Below are positions 1-8,734 of a stretch of 64,000 bases of DNA, one piece after another. Below the pieces are notes generated by a model. It did no database searches, had not been told where the DNA came from, and worked only from the letters and a program-made list of their open reading frames with translations. The translations under genes and the position numbers were made by a program. Numbering within the stretch: position 1 is the first letter of the stretch; each line of letters starts with the position of its first letter. Origin of the DNA: an uncultured Pseudomonadota bacterium (GTDB lineage Bacteria > Pseudomonadota > Gammaproteobacteria > Steroidobacterales > Steroidobacteraceae); contig CAIUGU010000142.1 of the NCBI GenBank assembly GCA_903898785.1, forward strand, positions 1 through 64,000. The letters are read 5' to 3'.

Positions 1-112
1 AGCGTTGCTCCTCCCTTGTGTACATTCAGTACACGGCGGTCGATCGCGCCTCGCCCTGCACGAAATGGCTCGCCGTCGCGAGTGCGTATAGGTCCATCAG
101 AGGTTCCCTAAG
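1..112 (+). repeat. Partial copy of a dispersed terminal-inverted-repeat element
   Basis: This stretch matches, in reverse orientation, the left part of the complete element at 10376-10667, with only scattered substitutions. It includes a GTGTAC-ATTCA-GTACAC mini-hairpin, the module GCCCTGCACGAAATGG and the terminal module GCGTATAGGTCCATCAGAGG. The copy is cut by the start of the window. Its outer end lies only a few bases before the GTG start at 115. Confidence 0.75.
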
Positions 113-114
113 CC

Positions 115-759
115 GTGGCCCTCATCACCTGGTTCGTCGATTTCATCCTGCACCTCGATCGGCATCTGACCGACCTGGTGGCGACGTACCAGTACTGGGT
201 GTACGGCATCCTGTTCCTGATCGTGTTCGCCGAGACGGGATTCGTCGTCACGCCATTCCTGCCAGGAGATTCGCTGCTGTTCGCCGTGGGCGCGCTCGCG
301 GCCGTCGACCAGAGCGGCACACTGAATCCGGCCTACATCTGGGTGCTGCTGATCGTCGCGGCGTTTCTCGGCAATGAGCTCAACTACCGGATCGGTCGCT
401 ACATCGGCCCAAGGGCGTTCACCGGCAAGATCCCGGGCCTGAAGCGCGAGTACCTGCTGAAGACGCAGGCGTTCTACGACAAGCACGGCGGCAAGACCAT
501 CGTGCTGTCCCGTTTCCTGCCAATCATCCGCACGTTTGCGCCCTTTGTTGCCGGCATCGGCCACATGCGCAGGACGACCTTCTCGACCTACAACATCGGT
601 GGCGCCGTGGCGTGGGTAACGATCTTCATCTGGGGCGGGTTCCTGTTCGGCAACGTGCCGATCATCAAGAACAACTTCGGCGTCGTGACGATCGCGATCA
701 TCGTCATCTCGCTGCTGCCCCTGGCGTGGGGGCTGCTGCAGTCGCGCCGCTCCGCCTAA
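115..759 (+). CDS. DedA family membrane protein (VTT domain)
   Basis: This 214-residue polytopic inner-membrane protein belongs to the DedA/VTT family, which is linked to phospholipid flipping, membrane potential and envelope stress resistance. The stretch around residues 43-60 (ETGFVVTPFLPGDSLLF) is the family signature, including the conserved G-D in the re-entrant loop. A later block around residues 130-150 (SRFLPIIRTFAPFVAG) is the second conserved arginine-containing motif. The start is GTG, preceded by AGAGG 11 bases upstream, and that AGAGG is part of the repeat at 1-112. The substrate is not determinable from sequence. Confidence 0.9.
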   Translation: MALITWFVDFILHLDRHLTDLVATYQYWVYGILFLIVFAETGFVVTPFLPGDSLLFAVGALAAVDQSGTLNPAYIWVLLIVAAFLGNELNYRIGRYIGPRAFTGKIPGLKREYLLKTQAFYDKHGGKTIVLSRFLPIIRTFAPFVAGIGHMRRTTFSTYNIGGAVAWVTIFIWGGFLFGNVPIIKNNFGVVTIAIIVISLLPLAWGLLQSRRSA

Positions 760-778
760 CGGGGCACGGCGGCTCCGG

Positions 779-1087
779 ATGCGCAAGATCCACACCGCCG
801 AATCGTTGATCGAGATCGCGCACCTGCGCAACGTGCTCGTGGCTGCGGGCATTGCCTGCCAGATCCGCAACGACCGGCTGATGGGTGCGTTGGGCGAAAT
901 CCCGTTCGTCGACTGCTGGCCGGAGCTCTGGCTCGAGAACGAGCGCGATGCGCTGACCGCCAAAGGCCTTATCGACACCGAGCTGCGACCTGCGGTGCCT
1001 TCTGCCGACTGGACATGTCCCTCGTGCGGCGAGACCATCGAGGGGCAGTTCTCCGACTGCTGGCACTGCAGCCCGCCGCGCGACTAG
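779..1087 (+). CDS. DUF2007-type protein with C-terminal zinc ribbon
   Basis: This is a small cytoplasmic protein of 102 residues. Residues 1-70 resemble the DUF2007 (putative signal-transducing) fold, recognisable from the opening 'IHTAESLIEIAHLRNVLVAAGI' pattern, in which a short helix after the first strand precedes an isoleucine-cysteine strand. The tail holds two pairs of cysteines, CPSC and CWHC, about 14 residues apart, which would bind one zinc ion as a ribbon. It follows the DedA gene by 19 bases and is probably cotranscribed with it. No specific function is known to me. Confidence 0.75.
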   Translation: MRKIHTAESLIEIAHLRNVLVAAGIACQIRNDRLMGALGEIPFVDCWPELWLENERDALTAKGLIDTELRPAVPSADWTCPSCGETIEGQFSDCWHCSPPRD

Positions 1088-1100
1088 GTTGCCCGACATC

Positions 1101-1826
1101 ATGACCCAAGCGGATACGTCGTTCGTCATCGATCCCCGTTTCAATGGGCCCGCTGATTCCGGCAACGGCGGCTATGCCTGCGGCCTCATCGCCGGCCACA
1201 TCGGCGAGCAGGTCAAGATCCGGCTGCAGAAGCCGTTGCCGATGGGCATTCCGCTCGCCATCCGCCGACTCCAAAGCGAGGCGTGGCAGGACCAGTGGCA
1301 GGTGCTGAATGGCGAGGAAGTCATCGCCACGGTCTTCAAGACCGAGGTCGTCGTCGACGTGCCCAACCCGCCCACGTACCTGGATGCGCTGGCCGCGTCG
1401 AAGCACTACGCGGGCTTCCAGAACAACCTGTACCCCACATGTTTCGTCTGCGGGCCCGAACGCCATCGCGGCGACGGCTTGCGGATTTTCGCTGCAGCGG
1501 TTCCAGGCCGGGACATCGTGGCTGCTCCCTGGCTGCCCGACGCCTCGCTTGGCGACGCCAACGGCAAGGTGAAGCCGGAGTTCATCTGGGCCGCACTCGA
1601 CTGCCCTGGCGCCTTCGCCGCCATTCCGTACGGGCGACCCGCCTTGCTCGGCGAGTTCGCCGTGCACGTGAGCCGCCTCGTCCACGTCGACGAGCCCTGC
1701 GTCGTCACGGGCTGGAAGATCTCGGTCGACGGCCGCAAGTACCGCGCCGGCACCGCGCTGTTCGACGAGGACGGCGAACTCTGCGCGTTCGGCCACGCGA
1801 CGTGGATCGAGTTGCTCAAGCCTTAG
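1101..1826 (+). CDS. Hotdog-fold thioesterase-like protein
   Basis: This 241-residue protein appears to contain two hotdog-like halves. The N-terminal part has FNGPADSGNGGYACGLIAGHI-type residues (the Asn-Gly-Gly-Tyr stretch precedes the central helix), and the C-terminal part has a similar helix after PEFIWAALDCPGAFA. Double-hotdog proteins usually hydrolyse acyl-CoA thioesters, but no catalytic residue can be assigned with confidence. A CFVC pair lies between the halves. I chose the ATG at 1101 over an upstream TTG at 1089. The gene ends head-to-head with the transporter gene on the other strand, overlapping it by four bases. Confidence 0.65.
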   Translation: MTQADTSFVIDPRFNGPADSGNGGYACGLIAGHIGEQVKIRLQKPLPMGIPLAIRRLQSEAWQDQWQVLNGEEVIATVFKTEVVVDVPNPPTYLDALAASKHYAGFQNNLYPTCFVCGPERHRGDGLRIFAAAVPGRDIVAAPWLPDASLGDANGKVKPEFIWAALDCPGAFAAIPYGRPALLGEFAVHVSRLVHVDEPCVVTGWKISVDGRKYRAGTALFDEDGELCAFGHATWIELLKP

Positions 1827-2695
1827 AGCAAGACCGCCGTCGCGCCGATGACGACGAGTGCAGCGCCTGCAACTTCCCAGGGAGCGACCTTCTCGCGGAA
1901 CATGTGACGCGAGACGGCCCAGGCGATCAGCACATCGACGAGCTGCACGGTCTTGACGGCGGCGACCGACGGGCCGGTGGCGAAGGCCGTCAGCAGCAGG
2001 GCTGAGGAAATCGATCCCGCGCCGCCTGGAATCAGGGAAGGGCGCCATGCCGAGAATACCCCGCGCAACGCGACCCGATCGTGGAAAAACATGAAAACGC
2101 CGCCCATGAGCGTCTGCAGCGTTAGCGTCGATGACAGCGCTGCGGCGGCTCCGATCCACGGTTCTCCACCCCATGCCAACGCGGCCGCGCGATAGCCCAC
2201 TGCCGTAAACGCAAACAGGATCCCGGAGCCTGCGCCGGCGAAGGCAGCGGACAGCGCGCTGCGGTCCACGCTGACGTGCGCCATCAACAGCACGCCGACA
2301 GTACCAATGGAGGCGCCGAGCCAGTCCCCGGCGGACAGCCGGTCGCCGATCAGGACCATGCCGATCACGGCGGAGCCGAGCACCTCTGTCTTGAGCAGGG
2401 CGGTGGTCACGGCGAAGGCCCGCGTGCGCATCGCGATGATCAGCGCCACCGTTCCCGCGATCTGCGTCGTTGCGCCCAGGAAGACCCAGCCGAGGAAAGC
2501 CCAGGAAGGCGAACCGCTCGGGCCGTAAAGGGACAGGATGACCGCCGACCAGATCAGCGCGAACGGCAAGCCGTAAAGGAAGCGGATGTAGGTGGCGCCC
2601 CAGAGGCCGAGCCGCTCGGTGAGGGAGCGCTGCGAGGCATTGCGCACGACCTGAAGGCCGGCGGCACCGATCGCGAGCAACGGCCAGACGGTCAT
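1823..2695 (-). CDS. EamA/DMT family permease
   Basis: This 290-residue inner-membrane protein has about ten predicted helices in two homologous halves, the layout of EamA drug/metabolite transporters. The first half ends near residue 140 and the second begins near 145. Family members export metabolites or amino acids, or import nucleotide-like compounds, so the substrate here is open. The gene follows ubiB on the same strand by 19 bases, but there is no functional reason to tie it to ubiquinone synthesis. It converges with the hotdog-fold gene. Confidence 0.85.
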   Translation of the reverse strand: MTVWPLLAIGAAGLQVVRNASQRSLTERLGLWGATYIRFLYGLPFALIWSAVILSLYGPSGSPSWAFLGWVFLGATTQIAGTVALIIAMRTRAFAVTTALLKTEVLGSAVIGMVLIGDRLSAGDWLGASIGTVGVLLMAHVSVDRSALSAAFAGAGSGILFAFTAVGYRAAALAWGGEPWIGAAAALSSTLTLQTLMGGVFMFFHDRVALRGVFSAWRPSLIPGGAGSISSALLLTAFATGPSVAAVKTVQLVDVLIAWAVSRHMFREKVAPWEVAGAALVVIGATAVLL

Positions 2696-2714
2696 GGTTG
2701 CACCCGCGACCGGG

Positions 2715-4361
2715 TCAAGTGCGGCGTCTCGAGTACCAGTAGTTCACGATCGCTGCGGCGAAGAGCACGATCCCGGGCCACTTGGGTTCGAGCACGAGCG
2801 CGAACCACAGGACGCCGCCGAGACCGGCCGCTGCGGAGAGAATCGTGGCATCGCGACGGTCGGCGCTGGCCTTGGCTTCCCGGCGCATCTCTTCGAGATG
2901 GTCTGTCTGCACGGGCAAACGCAGGCGGCCCTCGGCGGCTCGCTGGATCGTCGATTGCAGCAACTGCGGCGTCAGCTTCAGCGCTTCGACCAGATCGGGC
3001 AGCTGGGTCCGAACGCTCTGTACGACAGCTCGAACGCTGTACCGTGTCTTCATCCATTCTCGCAGCACGGGCTGCGCCGTCTTCCACAGGTCGAGATCGG
3101 GATACAGCTGCCGACCGAGGCCTTCGATCTGCAGCAGCGTCTTCTGCAGCAGGATCAGCTGCGGCTGCACCGTCATCTCGAAGCGCTGCGCGGTCTCGAA
3201 CAGGCGGATCAGCACCTGGCCGAAGGAGATCTCCTTCAGCGGCTTGTTGAAGATCGGCTCGCACACGGTACGCACGGCCGACTCCAGCTCATCGACGCGC
3301 GTGTGGGCGGGCACCCAGCCCGAGTCGACATGCAGCTGCGCCACCCGACGGTAGTCGCGGTCGAAGAACGCCATGAAATTCTCGGCGAGGTAGTGCTGGT
3401 CGCGCGGGGCAAGCGTGCCGACGATGCCGAAATCCACCGCGGCGTAGCGCGGGAACTCGGGATCGTCGACCTGCACGAACACGTTGCCGGGGTGCATGTC
3501 GGCATGGAAGAAGTTGTGGCGGAACACCTGCGTGAAAAAGATCTCCACGCCGTTCTCGGCCAGCCGCTGGAAGTTCGTGCCGCGCCGGCGCAGCTCGTCC
3601 AGGTCGCTGATGAGCACGCCGTAGATGCGCTCCATCACCATCACGTTCTTGCGGCAGAGGTCCCAGTACACGCCGGGTACGTAGAGCAGCTTCGAGTTGG
3701 AGAAGTTGCGCTTGAGCTGCGCGGCGTTGGCAGCCTCGCGCATCAGGTCCAGTTCGTCGAGGATGGTCTTCTCGTACTCGCGAACGACCTCGACGGGACG
3801 CAACCGATGGCCTTCGCTCCAGTACTTCTGCGCGAGCTCGGCAAGGGCCAGCATCACTTCGATGTCCCGGTCGATCAGCGCACGGATGCCCGGACGGACG
3901 ATCTTCGTGATGACTTCGCTGCCATCCTTCAACCTGGCGACGTGCACCTGCGCGATGGTGGCGGCCGCGAGCGGCTTCTCGTCAAAGCTTGCGAAGACCT
4001 CGTTCACCGGCTGGCCGTAGGCCTCTTCCACCAGCTTGCGCGCAACGGCGCTGGGGAAGGGCGGCACCCGGTCCTGGAGCTTCGCGAGTTCATCGGCGAT
4101 GTCGGTGGGCAGCAGGTCGCGGCGCGTGGACAGCGTCTGGCCGAACTTCATGAAGATCGGGCCGAGTTCCTCGAGCGCCCGCCGCAGGCGCTCGCCACGC
4201 GAGCCCTTGACCTTGCCGCTCTGGAACCAGGCGCCCGGCGACAGGTAGAACGCGAACCGCAGCGGACGGAAGAGGTGCGTGGCCAGGATGATGTCATCGA
4301 GTCCGTGCTTGATGAGCACGCGCTGGATGGTGAGCAGCCGGGAGAGGACGCGAAGACGCAT
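2715..4361 (-). CDS. ubiB: Ubiquinone biosynthesis regulatory kinase-like protein UbiB
   Basis: At 548 residues this matches the E. coli UbiB length closely. It is an atypical (ABC1/ADCK-type) kinase-like protein needed for aerobic ubiquinone synthesis and acts at the inner membrane with the Ubi complex. Visible hallmarks are the KxGQ motif at residues 72-75, the alanine-rich loop AAATIAQVH, the catalytic-loop-like ADMHPGN and the metal-binding VDFG. Two hydrophobic segments at the extreme C-terminus would anchor it in the membrane. It is third in the leftward ubiE-ubiJ-ubiB operon, nine bases after ubiJ. Confidence 0.95.
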   Translation of the reverse strand: MRLRVLSRLLTIQRVLIKHGLDDIILATHLFRPLRFAFYLSPGAWFQSGKVKGSRGERLRRALEELGPIFMKFGQTLSTRRDLLPTDIADELAKLQDRVPPFPSAVARKLVEEAYGQPVNEVFASFDEKPLAAATIAQVHVARLKDGSEVITKIVRPGIRALIDRDIEVMLALAELAQKYWSEGHRLRPVEVVREYEKTILDELDLMREAANAAQLKRNFSNSKLLYVPGVYWDLCRKNVMVMERIYGVLISDLDELRRRGTNFQRLAENGVEIFFTQVFRHNFFHADMHPGNVFVQVDDPEFPRYAAVDFGIVGTLAPRDQHYLAENFMAFFDRDYRRVAQLHVDSGWVPAHTRVDELESAVRTVCEPIFNKPLKEISFGQVLIRLFETAQRFEMTVQPQLILLQKTLLQIEGLGRQLYPDLDLWKTAQPVLREWMKTRYSVRAVVQSVRTQLPDLVEALKLTPQLLQSTIQRAAEGRLRLPVQTDHLEEMRREAKASADRRDATILSAAAGLGGVLWFALVLEPKWPGIVLFAAAIVNYWYSRRRT

Positions 4362-4370
4362 GGGTGCGGG

Positions 4371-4976
4371 TCAGGTGGAAGCGTTCTTGAGCCGGCGTTC
4401 GAGCAATGCGAGCCGGGCGGCAGCGCGTTCGACATCGTCGCGGATGCGATCGACGCCGGCGCTGAATTCGTTGGCTTCGAGACGGGTGGGCAGGTCGCGG
4501 CCTTCTTCCTGCAGGTATTCGGTCAGGTTCTGGCCGAAGGTCTGCGTCGCTTTCTGGCCGAAGTTCAAGGCACTGCGGGCAAAGGAGCCGATCTGGCGTG
4601 CGGCCACGTCCCCAACCACGCGTGACAGTTCTTCTTCCACGTCCGGGCGCGCGGCCTTCAGCAGGTTCTGGAAACTCTGGGCTGCCTCTGCATCGCCTTC
4701 GATGCGTACGACGCCGGAGCGGATCTGCGATTCCGGTGGCTTGGTGACAAGGCCGAACAGCGCGAGCGGGCTGCCGGAGATCGTGGCATCCGCAGCGCCC
4801 TCATGGGTTGTCGAGAGCACGAGCTTCTGCCCATCCGAGCGGCAGAAGATCGATACGTTCATGCCCGTGACATGCAACGCGAGCACGCGGCCCGAGAGCT
4901 TGCGACACAGCGCGGCCGCGGTTGTCGATTCCGCAATCGTCCGGTTCAGCAGCCCTTCGATCGGCGACAACAACAT
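4371..4976 (-). CDS. ubiJ: Ubiquinone biosynthesis accessory protein UbiJ (SCP2 domain)
   Basis: This 201-residue protein has an N-terminal SCP2 sterol-carrier-like domain (about residues 15-110) and a C-terminal helical region rich in Glu, Arg and Ala that could form a coiled coil. UbiJ binds the hydrophobic ubiquinone intermediates, is part of the soluble Ubi complex and pairs with UbiK, whose gene lies at 27526. The ATG at 4976 was preferred to an upstream extension because it overlaps the ubiE stop codon (TGATG), which indicates translational coupling. The position between ubiE and ubiB is the standard one. Confidence 0.9.
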   Translation of the reverse strand: MLLSPIEGLLNRTIAESTTAAALCRKLSGRVLALHVTGMNVSIFCRSDGQKLVLSTTHEGAADATISGSPLALFGLVTKPPESQIRSGVVRIEGDAEAAQSFQNLLKAARPDVEEELSRVVGDVAARQIGSFARSALNFGQKATQTFGQNLTEYLQEEGRDLPTRLEANEFSAGVDRIRDDVERAAARLALLERRLKNAST

Positions 4977-5749
4977 CAGAATTTGAACCCGCGATGCAAT
5001 GCCACGATGCCGCCACTCAGGTTGTTGTAGCGGACGTCGTCGAAACCCGCAGTGCGCATCATGTCGGCGAGGTCGTCCTGCTTCGGGAAGCGGCGAATGG
5101 ATTCGGCGAGGTAGCGATAGCTCGCCTCGTCGTTGGCGACGACCTTGCCGAGCCACGGCAGCACGCTGAACGAGTACGCGTCATAGACGGGTTTGAGGCC
5201 GGGCGCCGTCGGATGCGAGAACTCGAGGATCAAGAGCCGCCCACCGGGTTTGAGCACGCGGTACATCGATGCGATTGCCGCCTGCTTGTCGGTGACATTG
5301 CGCAATCCGAAACCGATGGTCACGCAATCGAACGAGTTGTCGGCGAAAGGCAGGCACTCGGCATTCGCGAGCGCGAACTCTACGCCGCGAACGATACCCT
5401 GGTTGAGCAGGCTGTCGCGGCCCTGCGCGAGCATCGCGGCGTTGATGTCGGAGAGAACGACCTTCCCGTCATGGCCCACCTGCTTCCACATGCCGGCAGC
5501 GAGATCGCCGGTGCCACCCGCGACATCGAGTGCTGCCTGGCCCGGGCGCAATCCGGTCTGCCCGAGGGTGAAGCGCTTCCACAGCCGGTGCATGCCGCCC
5601 GACATGAGGTCGTTCATCAGGTCGTACTTGCCGGCGACCGATTCGAACACCTCGCGAACGCGGCGGGCCTTGTCGGCGACAGGGACTTCCGTATAGCCGA
5701 AGTCGACCGTGCCAGGGGCGGATTTCGCGGATTCGTTGGGCGCGTTCAT
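4976..5749 (-). CDS. ubiE: Ubiquinone/menaquinone C-methyltransferase UbiE
   Basis: This 257-residue SAM-dependent methyltransferase performs the C-methylation step of ubiquinone (and demethylmenaquinone) synthesis. The class I methyltransferase motif [12 protein letters not shown] is clear, and downstream UbiE signatures include [17 protein letters not shown] near the N-terminus and [19 protein letters not shown] in the middle. The start at 5749 gives [10 protein letters not shown] and a length close to E. coli UbiE. An ATG four codons earlier (5761) is possible, and neither has a strong ribosome-binding site. It is the first gene of the ubiE-ubiJ-ubiB operon. Confidence 0.95.
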   Translation of the reverse strand: MNAPNESAKSAPGTVDFGYTEVPVADKARRVREVFESVAGKYDLMNDLMSGGMHRLWKRFTLGQTGLRPGQAALDVAGGTGDLAAGMWKQVGHDGKVVLSDINAAMLAQGRDSLLNQGIVRGVEFALANAECLPFADNSFDCVTIGFGLRNVTDKQAAIASMYRVLKPGGRLLILEFSHPTAPGLKPVYDAYSFSVLPWLGKVVANDEASYRYLAESIRRFPKQDDLADMMRTAGFDDVRYNNLSGGIVALHRGFKF

Positions 5750-5820
5750 GGAGGCCGGCATTGTAGCAGGGCCGTCTGCCGCAGGCGGCTGCGAAAAGCC
5801 CTTCCGGCGGTCGGAGAACC

Positions 5821-6171
5821 CTACAGGTCCGTGTACTTCCGGCTGCTGCCGCGGGCCTTGTCGACGGGGTACTTCAGGGCATTGAGCTCGAGCTTCGCCT
5901 TGGCGGCAGCAACCAGGTCCACGTCCAGCTTGTCGGCCAGCCGGACCAGGTACAGCAGCACGTCGGCGAGCTCCTGACGGACGGCTTCGAGCCGGGCAGG
6001 GTCGAGCGCGCGGCTTTGCTCTTCGGACAGCCACTGGAATTGCTCCAGCAACTCAGCGGCCTCGACGGACAGCGCCGCGGCCAGATTCCTGGGGCTATGG
6101 AACTGATCCCAGTCGCGTTCGGCGGCGAAGTGGCGCAAGGCCTCTCGCAGGGTGGCGAGATCCTTGCTCAC
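5821..6171 (-). CDS. MazG-like nucleotide pyrophosphohydrolase
   Basis: This 116-residue all-alpha protein resembles the MazG/dCTPase-type pyrophosphohydrolases that hydrolyse non-canonical or excess NTPs. The acidic metal-binding pattern is visible: [11 protein letters not shown] in one helix (ExxE-like) and [14 protein letters not shown] in the next (ExxD-like). The GTG start at 6171 overlaps the stop of the DUF971 gene by four bases (GTGA), so the two are coupled. An upstream in-frame extension looks like a shadow of the DUF971 gene and was not used. Confidence 0.85.
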   Translation of the reverse strand: MSKDLATLREALRHFAAERDWDQFHSPRNLAAALSVEAAELLEQFQWLSEEQSRALDPARLEAVRQELADVLLYLVRLADKLDVDLVAAAKAKLELNALKYPVDKARGSSRKYTDL

Positions 6172-6536
6172 GACTTGACGCCCAGGGTCGGATAGGGGAT
6201 GCCGAGTTCCTTGAGCCGATCGAGGTACTGCTGCCACTTCGCGGCATGCGTCGCGCCCAGTTCCTTGAGGTACGCCCATGTATACAGGCCGGTGTCGTGG
6301 CCGTCGTCGAAGACCAGCTTCAGCGCGTAATGCCCGACCGGCTCAACGGCCGTGACGCGTACCTCGTGCTTGCCGAGCTGCAGGGTTTCCTGTCCCACGC
6401 CATGCCCACGGACTTCCGCCGAGGGCGAGTACACCCGCAGGTATTCGAACGGCAGCTCGAAACGGCTGCCGTCGTCGAACGTCACGTCGAGGACGCGCGA
6501 TTTCGTGCGGAGCTTGATGGCGGTGGGGTGGGTCAT
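6168..6536 (-). CDS. DUF971 domain protein
   Basis: This 122-residue protein consists of a single DUF971 domain, the fold also found at the N-terminus of gamma-butyrobetaine hydroxylase. The pattern 'SRVLDVTFDDG', then LRVYSPSAEVRGHG, then GHYALKLVFDDGHDTGLYTW, is characteristic. Stand-alone members have been suggested to take part in iron-sulfur or other metal-centre assembly, but this one's function is unproven. It sits directly behind hslU and overlaps the MazG-like gene. I used the ATG at 6536; a TTG at 6545 would nearly abut the hslU stop codon. Confidence 0.85.
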   Translation of the reverse strand: MTHPTAIKLRTKSRVLDVTFDDGSRFELPFEYLRVYSPSAEVRGHGVGQETLQLGKHEVRVTAVEPVGHYALKLVFDDGHDTGLYTWAYLKELGATHAAKWQQYLDRLKELGIPYPTLGVKS

Positions 6537-6545
6537 GGCCGGCAA

Positions 6546-7883
6546 TCAGAGAATGTAGCGGGTGAGGTCTTCGTCCTTCACCAGCTCGCCGAGGTAACGA
6601 TCCACGTAAGCGGCATCGACAGTCACCGCCCGCGTGCCACCGTCGGTAGCATCGAACGAGACCTGCTCCAGCAGCCGTTCCATGACCGTGTGCAGCCGGC
6701 GCGCGCCGATGTTCTCGGTACGCTCATTCACCTGGAAGGCGACTTCCGCAATCCGGCGGACGCCGCTCTCGGCATACGTCAGTTCAAGGCCTTCGGTCCG
6801 CAGCAGCGCCTGGTACTGCGCGCACAGCGACGCGTCCGGTTCGGTGAGGATGCGCACGAAGTCATCCACTTTGAGTGCTTCGAGCTCGACACGGATCGGG
6901 AAGCGGCCCTGCAGCTCGGGGATCAGGTCCGACGGCTTCGACATGTGGAACGCGCCGGACGCGATGAACAGCATGTGGTCCGTCTTGACGATGCCGTACT
7001 TCGTGGTGACGGTACTGCCTTCGACGAGCGGCAGCAGGTCTCGCTGCACGCCTTCGCGGGAGACGTCGGCACCGACAGCTTCCTGGCGGCGCGCGATCTT
7101 GTCGATCTCGTCGATGAACACGATACCGTTCTGCTCGGCATTCCTGAGGGCCCGCGCCTTCAGCTCTTCCTCATTGACCATCTTGCCGGCTTCCTCGTCG
7201 GTCAGCAGCTTGAAGGCTTCCTTCACTTTGAGCTTGCGGGCCTTCGTGCGCGCCTGTCCCAGGTTCTGGAACATGCCCTGCAACTGCTGCGACAGCTCTT
7301 CCATGCCGGGAGGGGCCATGATCTCGACACCGGCCGGCAGCGCACGCACCTCGACCTCGATCTCCTTGTCGTCTAGCGCACCTTCACGGAGCATCTTGCG
7401 GAAGCGCTGCCGCGTGCCGTCATCCTTCGCCGCCGTGTCGGTGTCCGCGGTAAAGCCCATCGATCGCGGGCGCGGCAGCAAGGCATCGAGCACGCGATCC
7501 TCGGCCGCATCCATTGCGCGATGCCGGACCTTCTCCACTTCCATCTCGCGCGTCATCTTCACGGCGACGTCGAGCAAGTCCTTGATGATCGAGTCCACTT
7601 CGCGGCCGACGTAGCCGACCTCCGTGAACTTGGTGGCTTCCACCTTGATGAACGGCGCGCGTGCCAGTCGTGCGAGGCGACGGGCAATCTCGGTCTTGCC
7701 GACGCCGGTCGGCCCGATCATCAGGATGTTCTTCGGCGTGATCTCGGCGCGCAGCGGTTCCGCCACCTGCATGCGGCGCCAGCGGTTGCGCAGCGCGATC
7801 GCGACCGCACGCTTCGCGGCGCTTTGCCCGACGATGTGCTTGTCGAGCTCCTGGACGATTTCACGGGGGGTCATGTCGGACAT
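6546..7883 (-). CDS. hslU: ATP-dependent protease ATPase subunit HslU
   Basis: This 445-residue AAA+ unfoldase forms hexamers that cap the HslV peptidase and feed it heat-damaged or regulatory substrates. Walker A ([14 protein letters not shown]) lies near residue 55 and Walker B ([12 protein letters not shown]) near residue 255, with the substrate-interacting I domain between them. The C-terminus ends in RYIL, like the tails that insert into HslV. The length matches E. coli HslU closely. It lies 58 bases downstream of hslV in the usual hslV-hslU order. Confidence 0.96.
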   Translation of the reverse strand: MSDMTPREIVQELDKHIVGQSAAKRAVAIALRNRWRRMQVAEPLRAEITPKNILMIGPTGVGKTEIARRLARLARAPFIKVEATKFTEVGYVGREVDSIIKDLLDVAVKMTREMEVEKVRHRAMDAAEDRVLDALLPRPRSMGFTADTDTAAKDDGTRQRFRKMLREGALDDKEIEVEVRALPAGVEIMAPPGMEELSQQLQGMFQNLGQARTKARKLKVKEAFKLLTDEEAGKMVNEEELKARALRNAEQNGIVFIDEIDKIARRQEAVGADVSREGVQRDLLPLVEGSTVTTKYGIVKTDHMLFIASGAFHMSKPSDLIPELQGRFPIRVELEALKVDDFVRILTEPDASLCAQYQALLRTEGLELTYAESGVRRIAEVAFQVNERTENIGARRLHTVMERLLEQVSFDATDGGTRAVTVDAAYVDRYLGELVKDEDLTRYIL

Positions 7884-7941
7884 AGTGGCAATCAGCAGGC
7901 AGGCAAGGGAGGGTTGGCAGGGAACGACGCCGGGCGAATCG

Positions 7942-8493
7942 TTATCCCCGCAGTTCCTCGATGGTCAGGTTGCGGTTCGTGTAGATGCAGATGTCGGCGG
8001 CGATGTTGAGCGCCTTCTCGACGATGGTGCGCGCGTCCAGGTCCGTGTTCTGCAGCAGCGCGCGGGCCGCGGCTTGCGCATACGTGCCGCCGGAGCCGAT
8101 CGCCATCAGGTCTTCCTCCGGTTCGATGACGTCGCCGTTGCCCGAGATGATGAACGAGCTGCGCACGTCGGCCACGCACAGCAAGGCTTCTAGGCGACGC
8201 AGGCTGCGGTCTGAGCGCCAGTCCTTCGCGAGTTCGATCGCGGCACGCGTCAGGTTGCCGTACTGCTGCAGCTTGCCTTCGAAGCGCTCGAACAGCGTGA
8301 ACGCATCGGCGGTGCCACCCGCAAAGCCCGCCAGGACCTTGCCGTCGTACAGCCCGCGCACCTTGCGGGCGTTGCCCTTCATGACGGTGTTGCCGAGCGT
8401 GACCTGCCCGTCCCCGCCGATGACGACGACGCCGTTGCGCCGGACGGAGAGGATCGTGGTGCCGTGGAAATCTGCAGCGGAGGGTGTGGTCAT
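7942..8493 (-). CDS. hslV: ATP-dependent protease peptidase subunit HslV
   Basis: This proteasome-beta-type threonine peptidase has 183 residues from the ATG at 8493. After an 11-residue propeptide ending in His-Gly, the mature protein should begin at Thr12 of the TTILSVRR motif, whose threonine is the N-terminal nucleophile. The block [20 protein letters not shown] and the [14 protein letters not shown] stretch are family hallmarks. An in-frame TTG at 8502 is an alternative start. The gene follows xerC, but the 161-bp repeat at 8546-8706 lies between them, so the spacing is wider than in compact xerC-hslVU loci. Confidence 0.95.
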   Translation of the reverse strand: MTTPSAADFHGTTILSVRRNGVVVIGGDGQVTLGNTVMKGNARKVRGLYDGKVLAGFAGGTADAFTLFERFEGKLQQYGNLTRAAIELAKDWRSDRSLRRLEALLCVADVRSSFIISGNGDVIEPEEDLMAIGSGGTYAQAAARALLQNTDLDARTIVEKALNIAADICIYTNRNLTIEELRG

Positions 8494-8545
8494 GCGCTTC
8501 AAGCCATGGAGTGGGAGACCCGCAGCGGGCCTCGGGGCATCTTAA

Positions 8546-8706
8546 CAGGGTGATGCAAAAGTCTTTCCCTGCCTTTTGCATCTGGAGACGGCGAAAAGCG
8601 TGGTTTTCACTGCCTCCCGAAATCAACGAGTTGGAACCCGTCGATTTCGCCGAGTCGTCCGTGACTCGGGGTATCAGGGTGCTGCAAAGGGTTTTGCATC
8701 ACCCTG
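8546..8706. repeat. 161-bp structured dispersed repeat, copy 1
   Basis: The element starts with CAGGGTGATGCAAAA (8546-8560) and ends with its exact reverse complement (8692-8706), giving 15-bp terminal inverted repeats. Between them lie further hairpins: a GAAAA/TTTTC stem-loop, a CGAAATC/GATTTCG stem, a CGAGTC/GACTCG stem and a terminal CAGGGTG/CACCCTG hairpin. A second copy of identical length is at 52904-53064, with 16 differences counted by eye. This copy lies between xerC and hslV. No coding potential or clear target duplication was seen. Confidence 0.85.
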
Positions 8707-8734
8707 CTAGCCGAAGCAGGTCGGCCGGGCCCGG

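Noticed and set aside
2694..4625. 643-residue plus-strand frame opposite ubiB
   Set aside because: Antisense shadow of ubiB and ubiJ, histidine- and glutamate-rich with no domain.
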